Of a DNA stretch of 64,000 bases, positions 36,544-45,805 are shown piece after piece. This DNA is from an uncultured Kangiella sp. (GTDB taxonomy: Bacteria > Pseudomonadota > Gammaproteobacteria > Enterobacterales > Kangiellaceae), in assembly GCA_947498625.1 (NCBI GenBank), contig CANMKR010000001.1, positions 50,090 through 114,089 of the forward strand, written 5' to 3'. The position numbers were made by a program, and so were the translations under genes. The notes under the pieces are model-generated. The model was not told where the DNA came from. It ran no database searches and saw only the letters and a program-made list of their open reading frames with translations. Position 1 is the first letter of the stretch; each line of letters starts with the position of its first letter.

Positions 36544-37848
36544 TTACTGCATTAGCAATTCAATCTTTTCCCGCTCTTTTGGTACCGCTTTTGACAAAAC
36601 ATCGTAGCCCGTTTTAGTGACTGCCACATCATCTTCAATTCGAATACCAATTCCACGCCATTTTTTTGCCACTCTTTTATTATCTTTATTAATATAAAGG
36701 CCTGGCTCGACAGTTAATACCATTCCTGCCTCCAATAACCTTGGCTGGCCATGCACCTGATAGTCACCAACGTCGTGCACATCAAGTCCCAACCAGTGAC
36801 CGGTTTTGTGCATATAAAATTCTTTATAGGTTTCTTTTTCTAAATTAGCTTTTAAACTTCCTTTTAGTATTTTTAAATCAATCAATCCTTGAGTAATAAC
36901 TTCCACCGCTTTGTCGTGAAGGTCATTCCAGTGATTGCCTGGTTTAATCATATGAATAGCTGCCTCTTGTGCTGCCAATACCAAATCATAAAGCTCAGCT
37001 TGCGCTTTTGAATAACGACCATTGATGGGAATAGTTCTAGAAATATCCGAAGCATAATATTCAAATTCACAACCTGCATCCGTTAACAATAAATCGCCAT
37101 CTTCTAGTTCGCTATCATTTTCAACATAATGCAAAATGTTCGCGTTATTCCCTGCCGCCACTATCGATGGATAGGCTGCATGACGACAATCATTCAAAGC
37201 ATAATGATACTCTAACTCGGCTTCCAGATGACGTTCGTTTTTTCCAGGCTTACAAGCTTTCATTAGTGCAATGTGGGCTTTAGCTGAAACATTTGCGGCA
37301 TACCGCATACGCTGAATCTCAGCTTGCGTTTTTATTAAACGCATCTCATGTAAATGATGTTTCAGATCAATTATTTCACCAGGCCGAGATTCGCCTTTAT
37401 GTTGAGCATTAGTCAGTTGATTGCGCCATTCTAAAATTTGCTGATCGAATTCAGGATTCACTCCTAACTCAAAATAAATTCTATCTTTTCCTTCCATCAA
37501 TCCTGGCAAAATATCATCAATATCAGTTATCGGAAATGCATCGTCAGCGCCAAGAGTTTCTATCGCTCCTTCTTGGCCTAATCGAATACCATGCCAGGTT
37601 TCTTGGATGGGATCTTTTTCTCGATTAAAAAGGATAAATTCGCCATGTTTACGACCAGGAATAATAACTACCACCGCTTCAGGCTCATTAAATCCTGTCA
37701 GATACCAAAAATCACTATCTTGCCTGAAATGAAAATTCACATCTCGGCTTCTAATTTTTTCACTAGCAGCTGGCAAAATGGCAATGGAGTTATCCCCCAT
37801 CCATTGCATTAATCGTTTTCTTCTTGCAGCAAAATTTATCTTTTGCAA
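36544..37848 (-). CDS. pepP: Xaa-Pro aminopeptidase
   Basis: A 434-residue metallopeptidase that removes the N-terminal residue before proline. The pita-bread catalytic domain has the five metal ligands: two Asp in LLTDAGCEFEYYASDISRT (residues about 255-270), His in HKTGHWLGLDVHDVG, Glu in LTVEPGLY and Glu in GIRIEDDV. The N-terminal domain contains FRQDSDFWYLTGFNEP. The stop of ygfB is nine bases upstream, so it belongs to the ygfB-pepP-ubiH-ubiI operon. Confidence 0.96.
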   Translation of the reverse strand: MQKINFAARRKRLMQWMGDNSIAILPAASEKIRSRDVNFHFRQDSDFWYLTGFNEPEAVVVIIPGRKHGEFILFNREKDPIQETWHGIRLGQEGAIETLGADDAFPITDIDDILPGLMEGKDRIYFELGVNPEFDQQILEWRNQLTNAQHKGESRPGEIIDLKHHLHEMRLIKTQAEIQRMRYAANVSAKAHIALMKACKPGKNERHLEAELEYHYALNDCRHAAYPSIVAAGNNANILHYVENDSELEDGDLLLTDAGCEFEYYASDISRTIPINGRYSKAQAELYDLVLAAQEAAIHMIKPGNHWNDLHDKAVEVITQGLIDLKILKGSLKANLEKETYKEFYMHKTGHWLGLDVHDVGDYQVHGQPRLLEAGMVLTVEPGLYINKDNKRVAKKWRGIGIRIEDDVAVTKTGYDVLSKAVPKEREKIELLMQ

Positions 37849-37857
37849 TGTGAATTC

Positions 37858-38412
37858 CTAATGTACTGAAGAGTTTTCTTGAGTGTGAGGAGTTGCTTCT
37901 GGTTGGTTTGCCATAAAAATAATTTGTGCAGACATTTTCACGTGCTCACAAATAGTGACATAAGCTTGCTCTAACTCTTCAGTTTCTTCTGTTTCATTAT
38001 CCAGCTGTGCGATCTGTGCTAAATCCTGCATAGCCTCTTCTGCATCCTCGGTTAATGGTTTTTCTTGTTTCACCAAGCCGTAGCCGGTTAGAAAACCTTG
38101 TGACCATTCCCCCAAAGCCGTTAAGCGTTGCGCCAAGGGATAATCATCTTCGGGAATAATTAAATCGATGCTGAATGAGTCTACTTGGTAGTCTTTTTGG
38201 GTAAATGCCAGCAATTGCTCTAATCCTGATAAAGCCTCTTCAGGTAAAGGATCGCCTGAATTTAAAAATTCAGCTAATTGCTGATGCCAATTGCCCTGCT
38301 CTGGAACGTAACCGTGTGCCACTAATCCATGCAGCATTCCGGCTAATTGCGATGCTTCTAGATCCGGCAAGTAATTTAGGCATAACTCATTGATTTGTGA
38401 ATATTGGATCAA
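37858..38412 (-). CDS. ygfB: YgfB family (UPF0149) protein
   Basis: A 184-residue acidic cytoplasmic protein with SQLAGMLHGLVAHGYVP-like EASQLAGMLHGLVAHGY near residue 20, a LTALGEWSQGFLTGYGL stretch, and a late VRMSAQIIF-like motif. It matches the YgfB/YecA N-terminal family. In Pseudomonas a YgfB protein affects expression of an AmpD homologue, but a general role is not fixed. First gene of the minus-strand pepP-ubi operon; its promoter shares 170 bases with the divergent ZapB-like gene. Confidence 0.88.
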   Translation of the reverse strand: MIQYSQINELCLNYLPDLEASQLAGMLHGLVAHGYVPEQGNWHQQLAEFLNSGDPLPEEALSGLEQLLAFTQKDYQVDSFSIDLIIPEDDYPLAQRLTALGEWSQGFLTGYGLVKQEKPLTEDAEEAMQDLAQIAQLDNETEETEELEQAYVTICEHVKMSAQIIFMANQPEATPHTQENSSVH

Positions 38413-38582
38413 GGGAAAAACTCTTGCTGACTACAGTAAATTAAGTTTAACCTTTGCCCTAAAGAAAGCCTAGTCCAGCTAGCCATTTAATAACAATAAT
38501 ATTTTAATTGAGCAAAGATTGACCAAGATACCGCATATCCTTATAGTATACTTTAATTATCAAACCTAACTGTTTAAAGAAT

Positions 38583-38786
38583 ATGGCAAATCCACAAAAT
38601 CAATTAGAGCTTTTAGAATCTCAAGTTGACTCTCTTTTGTTGCAGTTTGAAAAAATAAACAGTGAAAACAGCCAGTTACGTAGCCAAATCAACCATATGC
38701 GTAATGAAAAGCAACAACTTATCAACAAAAATGAGTCCGCTCGTCAGCAAATTGATCTAATGATCAAGCGCTTAAAGAGCATGTAA
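38583..38786 (+). CDS. ZapB-like coiled-coil protein (TIGR02449 type)
   Basis: A 67-residue protein that is one long coiled coil: LELLESQVDSLLLQFEKINSEN continuing through LRSQINHMRNEKQQLINKNE and ending RLKSM. It belongs to the small TIGR02449/ZapB-like group found beside zapA in gammaproteobacteria and may act with ZapA at the division ring, which is inferred from position. ZapA begins 15 bases after its stop. Confidence 0.85.
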   Translation: MANPQNQLELLESQVDSLLLQFEKINSENSQLRSQINHMRNEKQQLINKNESARQQIDLMIKRLKSM

Positions 38787-38801
38787 AGAGTTTAACTAAT
38801 T

Positions 38802-39128
38802 ATGGCAAAATCCGATATTATTCCTGTAAATGTATCCATTTTAGGCAAAGAATTCCAAGTTGCTAGCCCAGAAGATGAGCATCAGCAACTATTACAAGCT
38901 GCGAGCTTTTTAGATAAGCGGATGCGAGAAATTCGTGAGTCGGGCAAAGTTCTTGGTATTGAACGAATTGCTGTCATGGCCGCGCTGAATCTTAGTTACG
39001 AACTGTTAAATAAGTCCGACACTAACCCCGAACAAATATCTATAATAAACAATAAGATGCAGCAGTTGAGCGATAAAATTGAATCCTCTCTGGATAGCAG
39101 CAAACAAATCGAGCTCACTAACAGTTAA
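38802..39128 (+). CDS. zapA: Cell division protein ZapA
   Basis: A 108-residue protein that bundles FtsZ filaments. It has VNVSILGKEFQVASPEDEHQQLLQAASFLDKRMREIRESG, the family core, then IAVMAALNLSYELL and a C-terminal coiled coil (ISIINNKMQQLSDKIESSL). The ssrS RNA begins about 20 bases after the stop and fau follows, the normal zapA-ssrS-fau order. Confidence 0.95.
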   Translation: MAKSDIIPVNVSILGKEFQVASPEDEHQQLLQAASFLDKRMREIRESGKVLGIERIAVMAALNLSYELLNKSDTNPEQISIINNKMQQLSDKIESSLDSSKQIELTNS

Positions 39129-39138
39129 TTATTTATGT

Positions 39139-39144
39139 TATAAT
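39139..39144 (+). promoter_or_regulatory. -10 element of the 6S RNA promoter
   Basis: Consensus TATAAT seven bases before the likely RNA start at 39151. The -35 region is not clear, and readthrough from zapA is also possible. Confidence 0.6.
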
Positions 39145-39150
39145 TCACGT

Positions 39151-39322
39151 TCCTGGACTGTTCGTCAGTAGCGAACGTTCTTGAGCCGATAATACTTTTT
39201 TTGGGATTCCTTCGTAGGAAGTGTTGTGCAAGTCCGTTTCGATCGGAAAGCCTGATCATCCTCCTGGTCTCCCCCCTGAACCTTTGGGTTCTAGGGCCTC
39301 TACCTACAACGGCAGTCTGGGT
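39151..39322 (+). ncRNA. ssrS: 6S RNA
   Basis: About 172 bases between zapA and fau. The ends pair (CCTGGACTG with CAGTCTGGG, two G-T pairs) to close a long rod, with the internal TTGAGCCGATA segment near 39181 shared with E. coli 6S RNA and a CCTTTGGGTTCTAGGG stretch on the 3' side. It mimics an open promoter, binding the sigma70 polymerase in stationary phase. Exact ends are inferred from the -10 box and closing stem. Confidence 0.92.
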
Positions 39323-39330
39323 TTTTATTA

Positions 39331-39939
39331 ATGAATAAAGCGCTGTCGCAGAAACAGCTTCTGCGAACAAGAATTAAACATCAAAGAAGCACTCTTACTA
39401 AACCCTTTATGGAGCGTTCCGCTCTGGCTATTTTAGGTCATTTATCTACCGCACAAATTATAGAAACTTCTGAAAATATTGCGTTTTATTTGCCAACCCG
39501 TGGTGAAATAAGTTGCTGGCCACTTATTGAATATGCCTTGTCATTGAATAAAAAGTGCTTTATACCCAAGGTTTTTCCCAATAAAAAAAGAGGCATGTGG
39601 TTTTTACCCTATACCGGCAAAGACACCATTCAGCAGGGATCTTTTGGCATCTTAGAACCCACGGCAAAAATTTCCTCTGCCATTCGACCAAGTGAGCTCG
39701 ACGTTATTTTTGTGCCTCTAGTTGCCTATGACACAGAAGGCAACCGTCTTGGCATGGGCGGAGGCTATTATGATTCCGCACTTAAGAATTTTAACGCCAA
39801 TCAGAAGCGACCTGAATTAATTGGTTTAGCTTACAATTTTCAGCAAACGACTAATTTACCTATAGAAAAGTGGGACCAAAAAATTGATTCCATTGCTACC
39901 CCCAGTTACTTTAGACGATTTAAAGCTTCAGACAGCTAA
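39331..39939 (+). CDS. fau: 5-formyltetrahydrofolate cyclo-ligase
   Basis: Recycles 5-formyltetrahydrofolate to methenyl-tetrahydrofolate using ATP. The 202-residue protein has an early LRTRIKHQRSTLT, NIAFYLPTRGEISCWPLIEYAL, and the motif LGMGGGYYDSALKNF near residue 145. It begins nine bases after the 6S RNA end, and in relatives is read through from ssrS. It serves the folate pool also used by glycine cleavage and thyA-folA here. Confidence 0.94.
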   Translation: MNKALSQKQLLRTRIKHQRSTLTKPFMERSALAILGHLSTAQIIETSENIAFYLPTRGEISCWPLIEYALSLNKKCFIPKVFPNKKRGMWFLPYTGKDTIQQGSFGILEPTAKISSAIRPSELDVIFVPLVAYDTEGNRLGMGGGYYDSALKNFNANQKRPELIGLAYNFQQTTNLPIEKWDQKIDSIATPSYFRRFKASDS

Positions 39940-39994
39940 CATTTTCTCACCTCATCGACTACAATAGTCGCGTGTTAATTTAATCAGAATCATT

Positions 39995-40660
39995 ATGACT
40001 CAAGACGAATTAAAAGCCCTGGTTGGCAAAGCTGCCGTAGAATATGTTGAAGAAGACACTATTGTTGGTGTTGGAACCGGCTCTACAGTTAATTTTTTTA
40101 TTGATGAACTTGCCAAAATAAAACATAAAATTAAAGGCGCAGTTTCCAGCTCTGAAGCTTCAACCGAAAGGCTAAAAAGTCATGGCATTGAAGTTTTTGA
40201 CCTCAATCAAGTATCCGAAATACCTGTCTATGTCGATGGTGCTGATGAATCAAACCATTTGTTGGCACTGATCAAAGGTGGTGGCGGCGCTTTAACTCGT
40301 GAAAAAATCATAGCTGCAGTATCGACCAAATTTATCTGTATTGCGGATGAATCAAAACTGGTTCGTCGCCTTGGAGACTTCCCACTGCCAGTAGAAGTGG
40401 TGCCAATGGCGAGAAGTTACGTCGCAAGAGAAATTGTTAAGCTTGGCGGTGACCCTGTCTATAGAGCTGGTTTTGTAACGGATAATGGCAATGTTATTTT
40501 GGATGTGCATGGCTTAGAAATAAATGAGCCAATGAAATTGGAGAATATCTTAAATAGTCTAGTCGGCGTTGTTACCAATGGGCTATTTGCTGAGCGCTCT
40601 GCGGATATTTTACTGCTAGCTAAAAGTCATGGTGAAGTCGAAACAATTACTCGAAACTAA
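39995..40660 (+). CDS. rpiA: Ribose-5-phosphate isomerase A
   Basis: Interconverts ribose-5-phosphate and ribulose-5-phosphate. The 221-residue enzyme has [16 protein letters not shown] near residue 28, the catalytic region [26 protein letters not shown] with Asp and Glu residues, and the CIADESK and EVVPMA motifs. Length and pattern match E. coli RpiA (219). It works with the tkt gene at 49.8 kb in the pentose pathway. Confidence 0.97.
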   Translation: MTQDELKALVGKAAVEYVEEDTIVGVGTGSTVNFFIDELAKIKHKIKGAVSSSEASTERLKSHGIEVFDLNQVSEIPVYVDGADESNHLLALIKGGGGALTREKIIAAVSTKFICIADESKLVRRLGDFPLPVEVVPMARSYVAREIVKLGGDPVYRAGFVTDNGNVILDVHGLEINEPMKLENILNSLVGVVTNGLFAERSADILLLAKSHGEVETITRN

Positions 40661-40696
40661 CGATAGCCATCAAAATATTAATAACTAATCTTAAGT

Positions 40697-41176
40697 TTAA
40701 TTTCGCCACCAGCTTAATCTTTGGTTACTGTGATCCCAATAAATATGAAAAGGATCACAATCTTTTTTATCGGTTACACGAAGCCCTTGGCATTCAGGAC
40801 AATATTGATAGCCTCTTGGTGTTGGAGTAACTTTCTGGCGAATAGGGTATTTTTGATTTTCCACTGTTAAAGCTGCCTGGCCACCGCAGATAGAATTTTT
40901 CTGATTAGCTTTGTCTACAAATAACTCTATAAAATCCATTTTAGTCACGTCATCTTGCAGAAAAACACTGATAATAACGGTTTTATCACTAACCCCTAAC
41001 AGAGCGCGCTCTTGCTCTCCATCGTTATTGATATCAAGCATAAGTTCTGGCTGGTTATTAGACCAGTCATGATGCTGCCAACGTTCTTTCAACGCCGTGG
41101 TCTGCGGATCATGATCACAAGCCGATAAGATCAACACAAAAACAATTAATGCAAAAAATTTAATGTTGAATTCCAT
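40697..41176 (-). CDS. Lipoprotein of unknown function after prsR
   Basis: A 159-residue protein not recognised. The signal peptide ends in lipobox LSAC near residue 20, then DHDPQTTALKERWQ. The domain has LDINNDGEQERALLG, an EF-hand or FG-GAP-like loop with Asp and Asn residues, and five further cysteines including YCPECQGLRVTDKKDCDP. Its start lies inside the end of the PrsR-like gene (17-base overlap), so it is probably translated from the same mRNA. A link to the regulator is inferred from position only. Confidence 0.7.
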   Translation of the reverse strand: MEFNIKFFALIVFVLILSACDHDPQTTALKERWQHHDWSNNQPELMLDINNDGEQERALLGVSDKTVIISVFLQDDVTKMDFIELFVDKANQKNSICGGQAALTVENQKYPIRQKVTPTPRGYQYCPECQGLRVTDKKDCDPFHIYWDHSNQRLSWWRN

Positions 41177-42512
41177 ATTTATCCATCAAACTGTATAAAG
41201 TTGGTCTAGTTACACCAAGTAATTTCGAAGCTTTTGATATATTACCATTAGATAAAACAATTGCGCGCTGAATAGCTCTTGATTCCGATACTTCACGAAC
41301 CTGCCTTAAATTCAGAGGCATTTCTCTTAATTGGTTTTGTTCTAACTGTAATTCTTCGGCCCCTATTTGATTACTTTCAGACATAACCACTGCAGCTTTA
41401 ATTTTATTTTCTAACTCGCGAACATTGCCAGGCCATTCGTAAGCTTCCATCGCATGCACAGCTTCTGAGGTAAAGCCTCTAAAGTTACGCGAATATTGTC
41501 GATTAAACTTCTCCAGCATAGAACGAGCGATGAGTACTACATCACCATTACGTTCCTTTAACGACGGAATAGTTAAACTTACTTCGCTTAAACGATAAAA
41601 TAAATCTTCTCTAAACTTTCCTTGCTCAACCAATTCACTCAAAGGCTGATGTGTCGCCGCCACAATGCGCACGTCAACTTCAATTTGCTCTCTACCACCA
41701 ATTCTTTCTACTTGGCGCTCTTGCAAAAACCGTAACATCTTTACCTGTAATGGCATTGGCATATCACCAATTTCATCTAAAAATAAAGTACCTCCATTGG
41801 CACTTTCAACTTTACCGATAGTTAATTTATTTGCTCCAGTAAAGGCTCCCGGTTCATAACCAAATAATTCACTTTCTAATAAATTTTCTGGAATCGCGGC
41901 GCAATTAATAGCAACTAATTTCTTATTATTTCTTGGGCTTATTTCATGAATTGCTCGAGCTAATAACTCTTTTCCAGTACCACTGTCCCCTAGCAACATA
42001 ACGCTGACATCTGTCGGCGCAACTTTTTCAATTTTTTGGCAAACACCGATCATTTCAGGACTACTGGCAATAATGCCATGGAAACTGTCAGTTTGACGCT
42101 TAAATAAATTACGGTTATCTTCTTCTAAATTGGCTAGATCAAACGCTCTTTTAACAATTAAAGAAAGCTCTTCTGCCTGAATAGGTTTTTGGTAAAAGTC
42201 ATAGGCTCCTAACTCAACAGCTTTAAGTGCTATATCCCTTTGGTCATTACCCGTTACCACAATAACTTTCGTTGCCGGTGCTAACAGTAAGATCTCTTCC
42301 AACAAAGCTAAACCTACAGAGGCATTGGCTGGATCAGGTGGTAGTCCTAAATCTAAAGTTACGACTTTAGGTTCAAATCTACGAATCTCTTCAATGGTCT
42401 TAGCGTGGCTATCCGTTAAAATGACATTATAATCATCAAAGGTCCATTTCAGCTGTTTCTGCAAGCCTTCGTCATCTTCAACGATCAGTAGGTCCAATTT
42501 ATTTTGACTCAT
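41160..42512 (-). CDS. prsR: PrsR-type sigma54 response regulator
   Basis: A 450-residue NtrC-class activator. I use the ATG at 42512, which has GGAGA upstream, over one four codons earlier. The receiver domain has Asp54 in VVTLDLGLPPD as phospho-acceptor; the AAA+ domain has Walker A GDSGTGKELLARAIHE, the sigma54 contact loop GAFTGA and Walker B GTLFLDEIGD; a Fis-type HTH closes the protein (GNISKASKLLGVTRPTLYSLM). The layout and the partner kinase match the PrsK/PrsR pair of PEP-CTERM/exosortase systems, which activates envelope polysaccharide or PEP-CTERM genes. No target promoter or exosortase is in the window. Confidence 0.82.
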   Translation of the reverse strand: MSQNKLDLLIVEDDEGLQKQLKWTFDDYNVILTDSHAKTIEEIRRFEPKVVTLDLGLPPDPANASVGLALLEEILLLAPATKVIVVTGNDQRDIALKAVELGAYDFYQKPIQAEELSLIVKRAFDLANLEEDNRNLFKRQTDSFHGIIASSPEMIGVCQKIEKVAPTDVSVMLLGDSGTGKELLARAIHEISPRNNKKLVAINCAAIPENLLESELFGYEPGAFTGANKLTIGKVESANGGTLFLDEIGDMPMPLQVKMLRFLQERQVERIGGREQIEVDVRIVAATHQPLSELVEQGKFREDLFYRLSEVSLTIPSLKERNGDVVLIARSMLEKFNRQYSRNFRGFTSEAVHAMEAYEWPGNVRELENKIKAAVVMSESNQIGAEELQLEQNQLREMPLNLRQVREVSESRAIQRAIVLSNGNISKASKLLGVTRPTLYSLMDKYGIQH

Positions 42513-42542
42513 TCTTATCTCCATCTATCATCGTCTTTTATC

Positions 42543-44003
42543 CTATTGCGCAGCCAAAGACATTATCATGGTACAGTGAGTGCCATGTCCTAATCGACTT
42601 CGTATTATTAAATCACCATCGTTACTTCTGAGCAAATATCGGCATTGATAAACGCCAATCCCCATGCCCGCATTTCCTTTGGTGGTTTCAAATGGTTTAA
42701 ATAGCCTTTCTCGCATAAACTCTTCACTCATACCAATGCCGTTATCAATGATATGCCAATAAAGGCCATCTTTTTGCAATTCGATTATATGTTCCACTTT
42801 AGTGCTTGCAACCGCTAAACCGGCACTTCCTTTTGCTTTGACTGCCTCTTGCGCATTCTCTTCTAGATGCAAAATAATATTGAGCAACTGCTCTTGAGCC
42901 CCAGCTATATAAACATTAGGAATTTGCTTATCAGATTGGACTTTAATGTTTTTTGCGATTACTTCTTCAATTAAATCTGGCAAGTAAGTTTTACTATAAC
43001 CGGGTTGCGATGATTCTTTACGGCGTAACTGTTTTAGCATTTTCCCTAATCGGTTATGAGCGCTCTTAACTGTTTCAAAACTATCGTTTATGAATTCAGG
43101 GTTATTTCCAAATTTATGTGAGTTTTGGGTAATTAATTCCAATTGAGCGGATACATTTTTCAAATCATGCACTACAAATGTTGACAGTTTATTAAAGGCA
43201 GCAAACTCTCTTTGTTCATACAAACTGGAAGTTGCCTCATATAAACCTAAATAACTGGCCATTTGTTGACCCGCGGCTTTTAACAAATCATGGTCTTCCC
43301 AATTTAAACTAGGAGTATCATCTAACCGTTTCAACCCAACAATGGCTACTAGCTCTTTTTTCCGCCTCAAAGGTACGAATATTTTAATAGCACTTTTATC
43401 AAACTGGCTTAGGTCTAATTTTAGATTGTTATAAATTTTCGGATCTTTTTGATATTCAGTAACATCAATAACCCAATTATAGCGATCAATAAACTCAATT
43501 AGCTCTGATGGTAATCGATAACTTTGTTCGCTAGTAAGAGGCGAGTTCCAATGGTCAACATAACCAAAACGACCTGCATTTTTTGCCCATAACTTGCCAC
43601 CTGGACTAGTCACCATTTCTGCTAAAGCTTGAATGGTTTGAGGATAAAAGTTTTGTTCTTGATGAGCGTAATCGAGAGCACTATTAAAGCCCAACCAGGA
43701 TTCACGATAGTCATATTTGTAGAGAGAAAAAGCCTTAGCAATCTTGACCTTTAATTGACTGCGGGCTCTTTGATTGAGACTAAACCAGAGTATCGCTAAG
43801 GCTAATAATAAAGCCAGCAATAATATTATTATTAGAAGGGTGAAATTATTATATAAAGATGGCCATTTGCGCAGCAACCAATAAACACCAAAGAGCAATG
43901 CCAAGGCAGGAGCAAATAACCTAATATATTTAGGTAAACGCCTACGCAAAGCAAGGATAGAAATTACAATTAGCAACAATCCTAATGCTATTACAAATTC
44001 CAT
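42543..44003 (-). CDS. prsK: PrsK-like sensor histidine kinase with short membrane part
   Basis: A 486-residue sensor kinase. Three N-terminal hydrophobic segments (residues 3-20, 29-43, 53-75) replace the longer multi-helix region of usual PrsK proteins (about 690 residues). A GAF-like domain spans residues 95-250; the phospho-acceptor His is in FVVHDLKNVSAQLEL near residue 280; the ATPase part has ENAQEAV, DNGIGM and GNAGMGIGVYQCRYLL. The kinase sequence is PrsK-like and prsR follows 30 bases later. The trimmed sensor might detect a different signal or be a derived form. Confidence 0.78.
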   Translation of the reverse strand: MEFVIALGLLLIVISILALRRRLPKYIRLFAPALALLFGVYWLLRKWPSLYNNFTLLIIILLLALLLALAILWFSLNQRARSQLKVKIAKAFSLYKYDYRESWLGFNSALDYAHQEQNFYPQTIQALAEMVTSPGGKLWAKNAGRFGYVDHWNSPLTSEQSYRLPSELIEFIDRYNWVIDVTEYQKDPKIYNNLKLDLSQFDKSAIKIFVPLRRKKELVAIVGLKRLDDTPSLNWEDHDLLKAAGQQMASYLGLYEATSSLYEQREFAAFNKLSTFVVHDLKNVSAQLELITQNSHKFGNNPEFINDSFETVKSAHNRLGKMLKQLRRKESSQPGYSKTYLPDLIEEVIAKNIKVQSDKQIPNVYIAGAQEQLLNIILHLEENAQEAVKAKGSAGLAVASTKVEHIIELQKDGLYWHIIDNGIGMSEEFMRERLFKPFETTKGNAGMGIGVYQCRYLLRSNDGDLIIRSRLGHGTHCTMIMSLAAQ

Positions 44004-44112
44004 TAAATTCTATTTAAAGATGTTATAAGTTGATTATCTTATTGTTATAAAAGAATTTTTATGAAAAAGCCAATGATTCACTAAGAAGTTGTGAGCAGCT
44101 TTGATAGATATC

Positions 44113-44376
44113 TTAGATTGCCGTAGCAGCTTGTTGAATGTCAATAAACTCCAAGAGTGTCGACACAGACTCAAACGCATCACCGGTAAGCTCATCTTCA
44201 GCAACACTAATAGCGAATTGCTCTTCCAATTCCATTAATATAGAAACAATAGCCATTGAATCAAACTCTGGGAAATTTCCTAGCAATAATGTATCTGAAG
44301 AAAACTCTTCAGCATCAATAGACAAAGTTTCGCTAAGGATTGCTATTAATTTGTCTAAATTAGGGCTCACAGACAT
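44113..44376 (-). CDS. Acyl carrier protein
   Basis: An 87-residue acidic carrier protein. The phosphopantetheine serine is in EFDSMAIVSILMELEEQF, where the motif reads DSM rather than the common DSL; helices before and after are standard. It is too divergent to be the fatty-acid AcpP. Similar ACPs accompany exosortase/XrtA loci with an acyl-CoA ligase, but those partners are absent here. It lies 109 bases before prsK on the same strand and has AGAGG before its ATG. Confidence 0.85.
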   Translation of the reverse strand: MSVSPNLDKLIAILSETLSIDAEEFSSDTLLLGNFPEFDSMAIVSILMELEEQFAISVAEDELTGDAFESVSTLLEFIDIQQAATAI

Positions 44377-44560
44377 CTCAACCTCTTAAAATTACATTAT
44401 AGATAAGTCGCAGCCAAGCGGCGCACATTGTATCAGGAAGATTCTTTGAAATCGCCTAAAAGTCATACTTTTTTTATCATCTTTAACAATTGTTATTTTC
44501 TCCTTTTATCAGGCTCTCGCTTTTGGTTAAATAGGGACAAATGGTCAAACCAGATTAGTT

Positions 44561-45793
44561 ATGGCACACCCTACTTCCTTTAATAAAGATGACTTAAAAA
44601 TCCTGTTACTCGAAGGCGTTCACCCGCAAGCAGAAGCTTTATTTCGCCGCGATGGCTACAATAATATCAAGAAATATAGCACTGCCTTATCTGGAGATGA
44701 ATTAAGACATGAAATCTCTGATAGCCATTTTGTGGGGATTCGCTCCAGGACCCAAATTTCACCAGAAGCTCTCTATTCAGCTAATAAATTAGTCACTATC
44801 GGCTGCTTTTGTATCGGTACTAACCAAGTAGACCTTGATGCAGCCCAGTTTAAAGGCGTGCCTGTTTTTAATGCTCCCTATTCCAACACCCGAAGTGTTG
44901 CAGAATTGGTTTTAGGCGAGATGATTATGTTGCTCCGCGGGATCCCCGCCAAAAACGCAGCAGCTCATCGTGGTGAGTGGCAAAAATCTGCAGCCAACTC
45001 GAATGAAGCCCGCGGAAAAACCTTAGGTATTATCGGTTATGGTCATATCGGTACCCAGTTAGGTATTTTGGCTGAGGGTATTGGCATGAAGGTTCGTTTT
45101 TACGACATTGAAAACAAACTATCCCTTGGCAATGCCGAACAAGAAGCTGACTTTAATACCTTATTAGCTGAGTCGGATGTGATTTCTTTGCACGTTCCAG
45201 AAACTCCGCAAACTAAAGGACTTATTTCGTCTGCTGAACTTGCTCGAATGCAAAAACATGCCATATTAATTAATGCCTCAAGAGGTACCGTTGTGGATAT
45301 TGATGCACTGGTTCAGGCTCTAGACAATCAAGCAATTGCTGGCGCAGCTTTAGATGTATTTCCTGTAGAACCCAAGTCAAATAACGAAATCTTTGACTCG
45401 CCTTTACGTCAGTTTGATAACGTGATTCTTACGCCGCACATCGGTGGCTCTACACTTGAAGCGCAAGAAAACATTGCTATCGAAGTGACTGAAAAAATGA
45501 TTAAGTATAGTAATAATGGCTCAACCGTTTCATCAGTTAACTTCCCGGAAGCTGCCTTACCGGCTCATACTGGAACCCATAGAATTTTGCACATCCACAA
45601 AAACCAACCAGGCATACTGTCACAAATTACCAATATTTTAGCTGAAAATAATGTAAACATTTCCGCTCAATATCTACAAACGAAAGACCAAATTGGTTAT
45701 GTAGTTACCGATATTGATGAAAGCTCCAGTAAAATTGCGTTAGAGCAAATGCGTCAAATCGATGGCACCATTAGAGCTAGAATTCTGTATTGA
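44561..45793 (+). CDS. serA: D-3-phosphoglycerate dehydrogenase
   Basis: First step of serine synthesis, oxidising 3-phosphoglycerate with NAD. The 410-residue enzyme equals the E. coli form in length. The NAD motif is LGIIGYGHIGTQLGILAEGIGMKVRFYD; the active site has RSRTQ, NASRGTVVDIDAL and the catalytic His in LTPHIGGSTLEAQENI. A C-terminal ACT domain (ILHIHKNQPGILSQITNILAE) binds serine for feedback inhibition. Divergent from the ACP gene. Confidence 0.97.
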   Translation: MAHPTSFNKDDLKILLLEGVHPQAEALFRRDGYNNIKKYSTALSGDELRHEISDSHFVGIRSRTQISPEALYSANKLVTIGCFCIGTNQVDLDAAQFKGVPVFNAPYSNTRSVAELVLGEMIMLLRGIPAKNAAAHRGEWQKSAANSNEARGKTLGIIGYGHIGTQLGILAEGIGMKVRFYDIENKLSLGNAEQEADFNTLLAESDVISLHVPETPQTKGLISSAELARMQKHAILINASRGTVVDIDALVQALDNQAIAGAALDVFPVEPKSNNEIFDSPLRQFDNVILTPHIGGSTLEAQENIAIEVTEKMIKYSNNGSTVSSVNFPEAALPAHTGTHRILHIHKNQPGILSQITNILAENNVNISAQYLQTKDQIGYVVTDIDESSSKIALEQMRQIDGTIRARILY

Positions 45794-45805
45794 GGAGATC
45801 TTTTT

